Assembly (NCBI GenBank): GCA_019187495.1
Contig: JABAQN010000080.1
Span: forward strand, 1-35,964
Length of the DNA stretch: 35,964 nt
Direction: 5' to 3'
Source of the DNA: Steroidobacteraceae bacterium
GTDB taxonomy: Bacteria > Pseudomonadota > Gammaproteobacteria > Steroidobacterales > Steroidobacteraceae
Shown here: piece by piece, positions 1 through 8,510 of the stretch
Position numbering within the stretch: the first letter of the stretch is position 1
Layout: each line of letters opens with the position of its first letter
Translations under genes and position numbers: made by a program
Notes under the pieces: model-generated
Database searches by the model: none
Seen by the model: only the letters and a program-made list of their open reading frames with translations
Told to the model about the DNA's origin: nothing

Positions 1-691
1 CCGCACCCGCGCCCGCCGCCGCGCCCTCGCCCGCCGCCGCGGTGACCGGCGACGTCACCGCCGCGACGCGGTACTCGCCGCCTGCCACCACGAACCCGGC
101 GACGAGCGTCTGCACCGCGCGCCGGGCCATCAGCACGCCGAAGTCCGCCTGGTACAGGCCGAACTCGATGCCGCCCCAATCGACTTGCGGCCAGCGGCGC
201 GCAAGTTCCGCGTGCTCGACCAGATCGAGCGGCAGGCCTAGCTCGCGATGGGTGGCGAGGCTCCGCTGCGCGAACGGCTCTTCCTTCGAAAAGAACATCA
301 GGATGCCCGCCTGGTGCAGGACCGGGAGCCCGGCGCGCGCCGACAGCCAGCGCCAGTCCGCGAGCGACTCGGTCGCCATCTTCGTGTAGACGGCATCGGC
401 ACCGTAGATCGAGCGCGTGAGGCGCGATTCGCCGCCCGAGGAGGCCCGGCTGTTCGCGGCGCCGAACGCATCGAGCAGCAGCACGCGCCGGCCCTGCCGT
501 TGCAGGGGCCAGGCTGTCCATGCACCGAAAACGCCGGCGCCCACGACGATCGCGTCACGGCGGGGCGTCGGCTGCCGGCCGGTTGCACGGCTCTGCGGGG
601 CCGCCGCCAGCGCCGCGGACGCACCTGCGAGCCCGGCGAGCGCCTTGCGGCGGGTGATGGGACGGGTGCTGGCGATGGTGGCGCACGGCAT
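1..691 (-). CDS. Tat-exported FAD-dependent oxidoreductase (DAO/sarcosine-oxidase-like), C-terminus beyond window
   Basis: Reading from an ATG at 691 toward the left edge gives about 230 residues with no stop, so the C-terminal part lies outside the window. The N-terminus carries a twin-arginine signal (TRRKALAGLAG) with an Ala-rich tail, predicting Tat export of a folded flavoprotein. The dinucleotide-binding motif VVGAGVFGAWTA follows at about residues 50-61, then LLLDAFG and a Ser-rich GGESRLTRSIYG stretch. These are typical of the DAO fold seen in sarcosine and N-methyl amino acid oxidases. Such enzymes oxidise the C-N bond of secondary or primary amines with FAD; the substrate here cannot be told. 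It diverges from a TonB-dependent receptor over a 120-base shared upstream region, so co-regulation with uptake is possible. The family call is good; the exact reaction is unknown. Confidence 0.82.
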   Translation of the reverse strand, partial: MPCATIASTRPITRRKALAGLAGASAALAAAPQSRATGRQPTPRRDAIVVGAGVFGAWTAWPLQRQGRRVLLLDAFGAANSRASSGGESRLTRSIYGADAVYTKMATESLADWRWLSARAGLPVLHQAGILMFFSKEEPFAQRSLATHRELGLPLDLVEHAELARRWPQVDWGGIEFGLYQADFGVLMARRAVQTLVAGFVVAGGEYRVAAVTSPVTAAAGEGAAAGAGA

Positions 692-811
692 GAGATCCCT
701 CTCGTCGACCAGGTGTTGCGGGACTTCCAAAGATACGCGTATTGGCGCAGTATCGCGCGGCGCGTAAATACAACAGCGGGTTGCCCCGCGACCCGCAACA
801 GGGAGTCGAAC
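692..811. promoter_or_regulatory. Divergent promoter region with a perfect 10-bp palindrome
   Basis: This 120-base gap separates the outward-facing oxidoreductase and receptor genes. It holds the perfect palindrome ATACGCGTAT at 733-742, extended imperfectly by flanking CCAA and TTGG. Downstream lies a weak plus-strand promoter-like pair (TTGGCG, 17 bases, TAAATA). An inverted repeat GCGGGT/ACCCGC (776-781, 791-796) falls in the receptor leader. The palindrome is a candidate operator; this is inference only. Confidence 0.35.
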
Positions 812-3214
812 ATGCGGACGCGAAGCCTCACAGCCATTGCCTCGCTGGCAGCGCTGCTGCCGGTCTTTCTCTACGCCCAGGAGCCCCCCGCGCGCGGCGC
901 GGCGCTCGAGGAAGTCGTGGTCACCGCGCGGAAGCGCTCGGAGTCGACGCAGAACGTGCCGTTTTCGGTCGCCGCAATGACCGAGCGGGGCATTCAACGC
1001 TCCGGTTCGAACAATATCGTCGAGCTGGCGCGCAACATTTCCGGGCTCACCATCACCGATCTCGGCCCGGGCCAGAGCCAGGTTGCGATCCGCGGCATCA
1101 GCGCCGGCCAGGTGGTGCGCGACCAGGCGGGCGTCAAGGAATCGGTGGGCATCTATCTCGACGAGTCGCCGATCTCGGTCGCGCTCTTCACGCCCGATCT
1201 CGACTTGTATGATCTCGAGCGCCTCGAAGTGCTGCGTGGCCCGCAGGGCACGCTGTTCGGTGCGGGCTCTTCCTCGGGTACGGTGCGCTACATCACCGCG
1301 CCGCCGAAGCTCGACAAGTACGAGGGCTCGATGCAGCTCAACGCGCAGGAGGGCACTGACAGTGAATTTGGCGGCGGCGTGAAGGGCGCCGTCAACCTGC
1401 CCCTGGGCGACAAGGCGGCGCTGCGCGCGGTCGGCTACTACAACGATATGGCCGGGTTCATCGATTCGGTTTATCCCGGTCGTGGCAAGCGGGACGACGT
1501 CAACAGCGGCTCGAAGTCGGGCGCGCGTGTCGCGCTCCTCATCCAGCCCAATGAGCGCCTGTCGATCACCCCGCGTCTCGTGTACCAGAAACTCGAGACC
1601 GACGGCTTCCCGCGCATCGACGTGTACAACCTGCTCGGCAATCCGTTCACGACCACCGAGCCGCCGGTCACGCCCGGCGAGCGCGGCCAGGTGACCCAGC
1701 TGCAGGAAGGCATCGACGACGACTTCAAGCTCGGCGACCTCAAGATCGAGTACGACTTCGGCGCCGCCACGCTCACCTCGGTCAGCTCGTACACCGACCG
1801 CAAGGTCGTCGTGACGCGCGACGCGAGCCAGCTGACCGGCAGTGTCACCTACGATCTCACCTTCGGCCAGCCGAGCGGCTACTTCCCGGCCGAAGTGCGC
1901 CTCAACTCGCCACTCATCGACTCGACCAGGCTCGAGGCCTTCAGCCAGGAAGTGCGGCTCGCCTCGAACGGCAAGGGGCAGTTCGTGTGGCTGGTCGGCG
2001 CCTTCTACCAGCAGGTCGACCGGACCTACGGCCAGAACCTGCCGACCCCCGGCTATGACGCCATCCTGCAGCGGCGCTTCAACGCCACGAGCGCGGACTT
2101 CGGGGCGCCGCCGAACACGCCGTACTTCTCCCACCTGACCTACGACTTCAAGCAGTTCGCGCTGTTCGGCGAGGGCACCTGGCGCTTCGACGACCAGTGG
2201 AGTCTCACGGGAGGGCTGCGGTACTACGATTTCGATGAAGATCGCCTGCTCACCTTCGCGGGCGTGTTCGCCGATGTCGGCTATACGGACGAGCCCGGCT
2301 CGACCAGTTCGGACGGATTGTCACCGCGGGCGATTCTCGCCTTCCGACCCACCGAAGATGTAATGTTTACGGCACAGATTTCCCGCGGCTTCCGTCTCGG
2401 CGGCATCAACGATCCGCTCAACGTCACGCTGTGCCAGGGCAACGACATCAACACCTACGGCGGCCACCCGACCTGGAACGACGAAAAGACGACCAACTAC
2501 GAACTCGGGCTGAAGAGCCGGCTCGCGGAGGGCCGCGTGCAGTTCAACGCTTCGGCGTTCTACACCGACATCGACGGCCTGCAGGTGATCGCCGATGCCG
2601 GCTCCTGCTCCTCGCGCATCATCCTGAATGCGGAGGCACGATCCGTCGGCGGCGAAGTGGAGCTTTTCGCACGAGCCAACGAGAACTGGGACTTCGGACT
2701 TTCCGCGACCTACAACAACGCGGAAATCACGAAGTCGCAGCTGGCCAGCGGCAGCCCGATCGCCGGCATCCGCAAGGGCAATCGGCTGCCCACGGCGCCG
2801 GAGTTCCAGGCCGCGGCGAGCGCCACGTACTCGTGGGCATGGGCAAATGCGATGAACAGCTACCTGACGTTCACGTTCCAGCACGTCGGCTCGTCCTACA
2901 CGCAGCTCGCGGACCAGGAGCCGAACTTCGGCCTGATCGCGACCGGCGGGCCGCCGGGTTCGGCGCGCTTCATCCCGTTCGGGAATCCGACGATCTCCTC
3001 GTTCGCGTTCCAGGCGGAGTTGCCGTCGTACGAAATCGGCAACCTGCGCTTCGGCCTCACGAGCGGGCGCTGGGAGGCTGCGGCCTTCATCAACAACCTG
3101 TGGGATGAACGCGCGTTCCTGTCGATCGATCGGGAGCGCGGCCGCAGCGCGCGAGTCGGCTACCTGACCAACGTGCCCCGCACCTACGGCGTGAGCCTCA
3201 ATATCACTTTCTGA
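812..3214 (+). CDS. TonB-dependent outer-membrane receptor
   Basis: This is an 800-residue TonB-dependent receptor. The ATG at 812 was chosen because GGGAG sits at the right distance and the protein then begins with a normal signal peptide (residues 1-22, cleaved after LYAQ). The upstream in-frame open stretch has no such sequence. The start of the mature protein has LEEVVVTARKR (about 31-41), the signature found just before the plug domain in this receptor class. The plug contains IRGISAGQ and the LEVLRGPQGTLFG motif. The rest is barrel-like with alternating aromatic residues, and the C-terminus ends in Phe as expected for outer-membrane barrels. It would import a large or scarce substrate using TonB energy. 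No siderophore, vitamin or sugar gene is adjacent except the divergent amine-oxidase-like gene, so the substrate is unknown. Confidence 0.93.
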   Translation: MRTRSLTAIASLAALLPVFLYAQEPPARGAALEEVVVTARKRSESTQNVPFSVAAMTERGIQRSGSNNIVELARNISGLTITDLGPGQSQVAIRGISAGQVVRDQAGVKESVGIYLDESPISVALFTPDLDLYDLERLEVLRGPQGTLFGAGSSSGTVRYITAPPKLDKYEGSMQLNAQEGTDSEFGGGVKGAVNLPLGDKAALRAVGYYNDMAGFIDSVYPGRGKRDDVNSGSKSGARVALLIQPNERLSITPRLVYQKLETDGFPRIDVYNLLGNPFTTTEPPVTPGERGQVTQLQEGIDDDFKLGDLKIEYDFGAATLTSVSSYTDRKVVVTRDASQLTGSVTYDLTFGQPSGYFPAEVRLNSPLIDSTRLEAFSQEVRLASNGKGQFVWLVGAFYQQVDRTYGQNLPTPGYDAILQRRFNATSADFGAPPNTPYFSHLTYDFKQFALFGEGTWRFDDQWSLTGGLRYYDFDEDRLLTFAGVFADVGYTDEPGSTSSDGLSPRAILAFRPTEDVMFTAQISRGFRLGGINDPLNVTLCQGNDINTYGGHPTWNDEKTTNYELGLKSRLAEGRVQFNASAFYTDIDGLQVIADAGSCSSRIILNAEARSVGGEVELFARANENWDFGLSATYNNAEITKSQLASGSPIAGIRKGNRLPTAPEFQAAASATYSWAWANAMNSYLTFTFQHVGSSYTQLADQEPNFGLIATGGPPGSARFIPFGNPTISSFAFQAELPSYEIGNLRFGLTSGRWEAAAFINNLWDERAFLSIDRERGRSARVGYLTNVPRTYGVSLNITF

Positions 3215-3236
3215 ATCGTTGCGCGGCGGCGGCGAG

Positions 3237-3866
3237 TTACTTCGCCGCCGCCGCGAGCGACGCGGAGACGGACGCGAGCGCCTGCTGCAGCGCCGACTCG
3301 TAGGCCGCCACCACTTCGCCCATGCGGTTGGCCGCGGCCCGGGCGCTGCCTTCGGCCGTGAAGGACGCCACCACACTGCGATCGAGTCGCTTCGCGAGCG
3401 TGCAGTCGAGCACCACGCGCGCGACCGGTGCGCCCTCGCCCGCGCCGTAGTCCGCGACGAACTCGCGCACCGCGATCTGCAGGAAGTAGTCCGAGCGCAT
3501 CGGCGTGTCTTCGCCGTAGATGCCGTTGAACAGCCGGTCGCGGCGCAGCGATTCGATCACGCGCGCGGCGATCATGTCGGGGATCGGGGCCGCCCAGTGG
3601 CCGGTCGCGTAGTAATCGAGTTCCCGGCCTTCGCGCAGCAGCAGGATGCGGTCGGTTTCGAAACCGGGCCCGGCGGTCGGCCGCGGGATGCGCAGCGTGC
3701 CGGCAAACGCGGGCGTTGCGGTATTCGCCTCGCCGGCCGTCGCCGGCGCGAGGCGCAGCAGGTACGCGCGCGACACGGGCGCCTTGGATGTGAAGACGCC
3801 GCCGCAGCCGGCGAGCAGCGCGAGCACGCAGGCGAGGATCATTGCAGGACGCAGGGCTCGGCTCAC
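3237..3866 (-). CDS. ABC-type transport auxiliary lipoprotein (PqiC/YmbA-like)
   Basis: This is a 209-residue lipoprotein. The N-terminal signal ends in the lipobox LAGC, making Cys21 the lipidated residue. The mature part begins with a YLLRLAP stretch, and GYFTG-like features typical of the PqiC/ABC-auxiliary lipoprotein family follow (DYYATGHWAAPIPDMIAARV, about residues 85-104). Family members sit on the inner face of the outer membrane and pair with MCE proteins that bridge the periplasm. It is the last gene of the Mla-type cassette, and its start overlaps the MlaD stop by four bases (ATGA), so translation is probably coupled. It takes the place of a soluble MlaC, which is absent. The family call is fairly secure; the lipid carried is unknown. 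Confidence 0.82.
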   Translation of the reverse strand: MSRALRPAMILACVLALLAGCGGVFTSKAPVSRAYLLRLAPATAGEANTATPAFAGTLRIPRPTAGPGFETDRILLLREGRELDYYATGHWAAPIPDMIAARVIESLRRDRLFNGIYGEDTPMRSDYFLQIAVREFVADYGAGEGAPVARVVLDCTLAKRLDRSVVASFTAEGSARAAANRMGEVVAAYESALQQALASVSASLAAAAK

Positions 3867-4798
3867 CGCGGTATCTCCACGCCGAAGTAGTTCGATTCGT
3901 ACACGAGCTGGCCCGGATTCTCGCGCAGGTCGCGCGACAGGTCGCGGAACTCGGCCGCGGCGTCGCGCGCATCGTGCAGCAGCCGCTCGATCTCGGGCAG
4001 GCCGTCGCGTGCGAAGCTGCGCAGTTCGCGTTCGTTCTCGGTGATGAAGCGGTCGAGCCCGGCCGAGGCGTTCGCGAGATTGTTCGCGGCGACGCGCACT
4101 TTCGCGAGGGTGTCGGCGATGTCCGGCCCCGACTTCTCCGACACCGCGCGCAGTGTCGCCATGGTCGCGCCAAAGTCGCGGGCGGAGGTCCGCAGTTCCG
4201 CCACCACCGTCTCGGCGTTCTGCAGCGTGCCCGGCAGGTGCGCGGCGGCGCTCTCGAGCGACTGCAGTGTCCTGGTCATCGTCGCGATATTGGAATCCGA
4301 CAGCACCGCGTTGACGCGAGTCAGTGTTTCGCCCGCCTGCGCGACCACGCCCGGGAGCGAGGCGAGGAACAGATCGAAACTGGATCGCGACGAGGCGATC
4401 ACCGGATAGCGATCGCTCGGTACCGGTGGAATCGTCTTGACATTGCCATGGTTCTCGATGAGATCGATGTAGAGGAGCCCCGTGACACCCTGCAGCGACA
4501 GTTGCGCAACGGTGCGCTCCGACACGGGCGCCTCCGAGTCGATATCCGCGATCACCTGCACGCGCGCGCTCGAGCGGCGGTCGACCCGCATGGTCACCAC
4601 GCGACCGACATCGACGCCGAGGTAGCGCACCGGCGAGCCGCGCGACAGCCCGCTCACGCTGCCGTCGAAATAGATCTCGTAGCGCGTGTAGTCGCGACGA
4701 TCGCCGCTGTCCGAGTACCAGTACACGAACAGCACCGCCATCGCGATGACGAGCAGCACGAAGGCGCCGACCGCGGCGTAATTGGCTTCACGCTCCAT
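3863..4798 (-). CDS. mlaD: MCE-domain protein, MlaD-like
   Basis: This 311-residue protein has one N-terminal membrane helix (about residues 8-27). The MCE domain follows at about 38-115 (YEIYFDGSVSGLSRGSPVRYLGVDVG..., then LQGVTGLLYIDL). A long helical C-terminal region (about 150-300) matches MCE proteins that form hexameric rings with a central helical barrel. It is the periplasmic substrate-binding part of a lipid ABC transporter. It is longer than E. coli MlaD (183 residues), the extra length being the helical tail, so it may form a longer needle like PqiB or LetB-type assemblies. It overlaps the ATPase gene by 11 bases upstream and the lipoprotein gene by four bases downstream. The mlaD symbol is by homology; the ortholog relationship is not proven. 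Confidence 0.88.
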   Translation of the reverse strand: MEREANYAAVGAFVLLVIAMAVLFVYWYSDSGDRRDYTRYEIYFDGSVSGLSRGSPVRYLGVDVGRVVTMRVDRRSSARVQVIADIDSEAPVSERTVAQLSLQGVTGLLYIDLIENHGNVKTIPPVPSDRYPVIASSRSSFDLFLASLPGVVAQAGETLTRVNAVLSDSNIATMTRTLQSLESAAAHLPGTLQNAETVVAELRTSARDFGATMATLRAVSEKSGPDIADTLAKVRVAANNLANASAGLDRFITENERELRSFARDGLPEIERLLHDARDAAAEFRDLSRDLRENPGQLVYESNYFGVEIPR

Positions 4799-5552
4799 AC
4801 CGGCCTCCGAATCGCAGCGCGCGCTCGCCGTGGAAATACTCGCGGATCCAGGGGTGCGGGTGGTCCACGATCTCCCCGACGGTGCCGCTCACCATGCGCC
4901 GATCGACGATCACGCCGACACGATTGCAGGTTCGAAAGATCGTGTCCAGATCGTGCGTGATCATGACGACCGTGAGCGCGAGGTCCTTCTGCAGCGCCAT
5001 CAGGAGCGCATCGAACGCGGCGGCGCTGATCGGGTCGAGGCCGGCGGTCGGCTCGTCGAGGAACAGCAGCTGCGGATCGAGCGCGAGCGAGCGGGCGAGC
5101 GCGGCGCGCTTCACCATGCCCCCCGAGAGCTGCGACGGGTACTTGGCCGCGGAATCCGCCGGCAATCCCACGATCGCGAGCTTGAGGCGCGCCAGCGCAT
5201 CGAGCGCGTCCGGCGGCAGCGCGAGGTGCTCGAGCATCGGCAGCTGGATGTTCTGCAGCACGGTGAGCGAGGTGTAGAGCGCGCCCTGCTGGAACGTGAC
5301 GCCGTAGCCGGCCTTGGCGGCGCGCAGTTCATCCCACGAAAGATGCGTGATGTCGCGCCCCTCGAGCTTCACTTCGCCCGCCTGGGGTCGCTGCAGGCCG
5401 AGGATCGTGCGCAGCAGCACCGATTTGCCGGAGCCCGAGCCACCGACGATGCCGAAGACCTCGCCCTCGTACGCGACCATGTCGAGCCCGTCGTGCACGA
5501 CCTGCGCCCCGAAACGGTTGACGATCCCGTGCGCTTCGACCATCGCGCGCAT
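4788..5552 (-). CDS. mlaF: MlaF-like ABC transporter ATP-binding protein
   Basis: A 254-residue ATPase starting at ATG 5552, which overlaps the permease stop by one base (TGATG). Walker A is GGSGSGKS (37-44), the Q-loop lies in VTFQQGAL (86-93), the signature is LSGGM (142-146), and Walker B is LLFLDEP (162-168) followed by TAGLDP and an H-loop ITHD. The LSGGM signature and FQQGAL Q-loop are characteristic of the MlaF/TTG2A class that drives phospholipid movement between the two membranes. Three codons downstream is a second possible start (MVEAHG), but coupling to the permease favours the first. It acts on the cytoplasmic face with the STAS-fused permease. Confidence 0.92.
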   Translation of the reverse strand: MRAMVEAHGIVNRFGAQVVHDGLDMVAYEGEVFGIVGGSGSGKSVLLRTILGLQRPQAGEVKLEGRDITHLSWDELRAAKAGYGVTFQQGALYTSLTVLQNIQLPMLEHLALPPDALDALARLKLAIVGLPADSAAKYPSQLSGGMVKRAALARSLALDPQLLFLDEPTAGLDPISAAAFDALLMALQKDLALTVVMITHDLDTIFRTCNRVGVIVDRRMVSGTVGEIVDHPHPWIREYFHGERALRFGGRYGA

Positions 5553-6670
5553 CAGAAGTCGATCTCCATGAAGAGCACGGCGAACAGCGCATCGGCGAGG
5601 ATCACGAGGAAGATCGCCTGCACGACCGCCACGGTCGTCAGGCGGCCGAGCTCGCGCGAGGAGCCGCGCACCTGCAGCCCCCGGTAGGTGCCGGCGGTGG
5701 CGATCAGCACGGCGAACACCGGCGCCTTGATCATGCCCGCCCAGAACGTGGTCGAGGAAATCGCATCGTCCACCCGCGCGAAATACTGGATCAGCGGGAT
5801 GTCGAGCAACCACTTGCAAAGGAGCGCGCCGCCCGCGAGGCCGACGCCGTCGGCGATCACCGTGAGCAACGGCAGCGCGATCACGAGCCCGAGCACGCGC
5901 GGCAGCACCAGCACCTCGACGGGTTCGACGCCGGTCGCCGTGAGCGCATCGACTTCCTCGTTGAGTTTCATCGCGCCGAGTTCGGCGGCGAAGGCGCTGC
6001 CGGAGCGGCCCGCGACGATCACCGCGGTGAGCAGCACGCCGAGCTCGCGCAGCACGCCGATCGTGACGAGGTCGACGACGTAGATCTCGGCGCCGAAATT
6101 GCGCAGCTGCTGCGCGCTCATGTAGGCGATGATCACGCTGATCAGGAAGGCGATCAGCGCCACGATCGGGATGGCGGTGATGCCCGTGTCGTAGACATGG
6201 CGCGCGATCGAGGTGATGCGCAGCCGGCGCAGACTCCCGCCCGCCCGCGCCGCCTGCGCGGTGACGCGGCCGAGGAAGTCGAGGCCATCGTGCATGCCGC
6301 GCCACTGGCCGACGACCCTGCGTCCGACCGTGGCCACCGGCGATTCGTCGCGGTCTGCCGCCGGGCGCGCCTGTGCCTCGGCGGCCGCCTGCTCGCGGAT
6401 ACGGTCGATCAACGCGAGCTGCGCCGGTGGCTCGCCGACGAAGCCGACTCGCAGGTTGCGCCGCGCCGCCACGTCGAGGAACTCGCGCAGCTGCCAGGCC
6501 CCGGAGAGGTCGAGGCGCTCCGCCCCACCCGGGTCGATCGCGATTTCATTGATGCCCGCGAGCGGCAGGGCCGCGAGCTCCGCGCGGATTGCGGCGACAG
6601 TGGACGCCCGCCACTCGCCGCGCAGGTGCAGGGTCAATCGTCCGTCAACGGCCTCGGCGGACAGGTGCAT
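5552..6670 (-). CDS. mlaE: MlaE-family permease with N-terminal STAS domain
   Basis: This is a 372-residue protein in two parts. Residues 1 to about 95 are a STAS-like domain (LTLHLRGEWRAS; LDLSGAWQLREFLDVAARRN), the fold of MlaB, which in E. coli is a separate small protein. Residues of about 120-372 form the MlaE permease with the conserved EVDALTATGVEPVEVLVLPR stretch and about five membrane helices. The fusion explains why no separate mlaB is seen. It begins the operon permease, ATPase, MCE protein, lipoprotein. The promoter must lie in the 83 bases between this gene and the ABC-2 permease gene upstream, or transcription continues from that operon. The function is inner-membrane lipid transport; direction and lipid cannot be read from sequence. 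Confidence 0.9.
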   Translation of the reverse strand: MHLSAEAVDGRLTLHLRGEWRASTVAAIRAELAALPLAGINEIAIDPGGAERLDLSGAWQLREFLDVAARRNLRVGFVGEPPAQLALIDRIREQAAAEAQARPAADRDESPVATVGRRVVGQWRGMHDGLDFLGRVTAQAARAGGSLRRLRITSIARHVYDTGITAIPIVALIAFLISVIIAYMSAQQLRNFGAEIYVVDLVTIGVLRELGVLLTAVIVAGRSGSAFAAELGAMKLNEEVDALTATGVEPVEVLVLPRVLGLVIALPLLTVIADGVGLAGGALLCKWLLDIPLIQYFARVDDAISSTTFWAGMIKAPVFAVLIATAGTYRGLQVRGSSRELGRLTTVAVVQAIFLVILADALFAVLFMEIDF

Positions 6671-6753
6671 CGGGAAAGTCTACCCGGCAACGCGCCCGCA
6701 TGACGACCTGTCCGGGAGTGCCACCCCTCGGCGGCGGGTGCCCGCGCCCCGGC

Positions 6754-7641
6754 TCAGCCGTCGTCGCGCCAGCGGCGCATCCGGATCGCGACGTAGAGGA
6801 GCGCCGCGGCCGCGACGAGCCCGAGCAGCATCGGGGCGTTGAAGAACACCGCGGAAACATCGAGGTGCTCGAACACCTGCGGCAGCGATATGACCTTGCT
6901 GCGGTGGATCGTGACGGTCTGCGTCATCAGTTCCGCACCCACGCCCTGCAGCGCCGGGAACGCGGGCGTGAGGCGATCCGCCAGGAAATCCCAGAAGTGG
7001 GTCGTGTGCAACGCGAGTCGCTCGATCAGCGCGATCAGCAGCGGCGGCAGCACGGTCCACAGCATCACGCTGCGGCGCGCCCAGGCCGAAATCACCAGCA
7101 TCCAGGCGGCGAGCGGCGCGTACCAGACGGCCGACGCCGCGACCCAGATCCCGAGCAATGCCTGCGTCTGAAGCCAGGCGCGCGTGTCCCACAGCGGGAA
7201 CTGCTCGGCGATCAGCCCCGCGCCGGTACGCGCGGTCAGGATGCCGCGCACGATCAGGTCCGTGGCGACCGCGAACAGGAACACGCCGATCGGCACCACC
7301 ACGAGCGCGACCAGGAACTTCGACAGCACCGTCGCCGCATCGGACACGGGCAGCGATTTCCAGAACAGCACCGAGCGATCGCGGCGCTCGGCGTACAGGC
7401 AGTCGAGAAGGTAGACGGAGATCACGAGCGCCGCCACCATGAAGATCACGAGGCTCATCGCCCACACGGTGATGCCCATGATGGCGCGCGCCTGCGCGGT
7501 CGTCAGCGCCGTCATGCTCGCCATCTCGAAATGCCCGAAGACCGCCGTGCCGATCAGCGGCAGCGCCGTCAGCAGCGGCGCGAGCCAGAGCGCGCGGTGC
7601 TCCTGGAATTCGCGGCGGATGAGGGTTGGCATCGTGTTCAT
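6754..7641 (-). CDS. ABC-2-type transporter permease
   Basis: This 295-residue membrane protein has about six hydrophobic segments (for example ALWLAPLLTALPLIGTAVFG near 18-37, VWAMSLVIFMVAALVISVYL near 79-98, and a last one, MLLGLVAAAALLYVAI, near 270-285). After helix two comes YAERRDRSVLFWKSLPVSD, the cytoplasmic coupling segment common in ABC-2 permeases of the YtrC/YhgE and antibiotic-exporter classes. Its start overlaps the ATPase stop by four bases. With the preceding GntR regulator and ATPase it forms a YtrA-type exporter operon. The cargo is unknown; related systems respond to cell-wall-active compounds or acetoin in Bacillus. Confidence 0.85.
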   Translation of the reverse strand: MNTMPTLIRREFQEHRALWLAPLLTALPLIGTAVFGHFEMASMTALTTAQARAIMGITVWAMSLVIFMVAALVISVYLLDCLYAERRDRSVLFWKSLPVSDAATVLSKFLVALVVVPIGVFLFAVATDLIVRGILTARTGAGLIAEQFPLWDTRAWLQTQALLGIWVAASAVWYAPLAAWMLVISAWARRSVMLWTVLPPLLIALIERLALHTTHFWDFLADRLTPAFPALQGVGAELMTQTVTIHRSKVISLPQVFEHLDVSAVFFNAPMLLGLVAAAALLYVAIRMRRWRDDG

Positions 7642-8510
7642 GCAGTCGCTCCCTGCATCTTCGCGACGAAAAGGTCGGCGATCGTCGGCGTGCGCAGCTC
7701 GCCGAGCGGGGCGAGCTCCGCATCCGGCCGGCCCTCGAAGAAGAGCGCCGTGCGGCCGAAGATCTCGCGGGAGTAGAACGGGTTGAGCGCGCGCGCGCGC
7801 TCGAGCTGGTCGGGCGCGCAGACGAGCTGGCGGAAGCGCCCGCCGAGGTCCTCGACCGCGCTGTCGAGCACCACCTTGCCGTGCTGGATGAAGAGCACGT
7901 CGGTGAGCAGGTTCTCGATCTCCTCGACCTGGTGGGTCGTCAGCAGGATGGTGCGGTCCTTGTCGAAATAGTCATTCAGCAGCGTGTCGTAGAACTGCCG
8001 GCGAAAGAGCAGATCGAGCCCGAGCGTCGGCTCGTCGAGCACGAGGAGGCGCGCATCGATCGCGAGGATGAGCGCAAGGTGCAGCTGCGTGACCATGCCC
8101 TTCGACAGCTCGCGCACGCGGCTCTTCGACTTGATTTCGGTGGTCTTGAGGAAACCCTCGGCGCGCGCGCGGTCGAAGCGCGGGTGGACGCCCGCCACAT
8201 AGTCGAGCGCCTGGCTGACGCGCAGCCATTTCGGCAGCACGGCGACGTCGGCGATGAAGCAGACATCGTACATCAGCGCATCGCGCTCGCGCGCCGGGTC
8301 ACACCCGAGCACGCTGAGCTCGCCGTCGTAGCGCGCGAGCCCGAGGATCGCCTTGAGCGCGGTCGTCTTGCCGGCGCCGTTCGGGCCGATGAGCCCGACG
8401 ATCCGGCCGGCACCGACCGTGAAGCTGACCCCGTCGAGGGCGCGCAGCGTGCCGTAGGACTTGGCGAGGCCGCGCGCCACGATCACGGGCGTGTCACTCG
8501 TGCTTGTCAT
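7638..8510 (-). CDS. ABC transporter ATP-binding protein (YtrB-like)
   Basis: A 290-residue ATPase with Walker A GPNGAGKTT (42-50), a slightly unusual signature LSKGM (135-139), Walker B LLVLDEP (155-161) then TLGLDLLFR, and H-loop LLTTHQVEE. LSKGM is common in ABC-2 drug or peptide exporters. A C-terminal extension of about 80 residues after the nucleotide-binding domain (FRQLVCAPDQLERARALNP...) is also usual in this group. The gene overlaps the regulator by 17 bases and the permease by four, so the three are surely one transcript. It powers export through the adjacent six-helix permease. Confidence 0.92.
   Translation of the reverse strand: MTSTSDTPVIVARGLAKSYGTLRALDGVSFTVGAGRIVGLIGPNGAGKTTALKAILGLARYDGELSVLGCDPARERDALMYDVCFIADVAVLPKWLRVSQALDYVAGVHPRFDRARAEGFLKTTEIKSKSRVRELSKGMVTQLHLALILAIDARLLVLDEPTLGLDLLFRRQFYDTLLNDYFDKDRTILLTTHQVEEIENLLTDVLFIQHGKVVLDSAVEDLGGRFRQLVCAPDQLERARALNPFYSREIFGRTALFFEGRPDAELAPLGELRTPTIADLFVAKMQGATA

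Noticed and set aside
248..811. In-frame upstream extension of the first TonB receptor by 188 codons
   Set aside because: The extra residues are antisense to the FAD oxidoreductase gene and would precede, not include, the signal peptide.
6671..6753. GC-rich hairpin (GCGGG/CCCGC) between the ABC-2 permease and mlaE as a terminator
   Set aside because: The stem is only five bases with a tiny loop and no T run. Such matches are expected by chance at this GC content.
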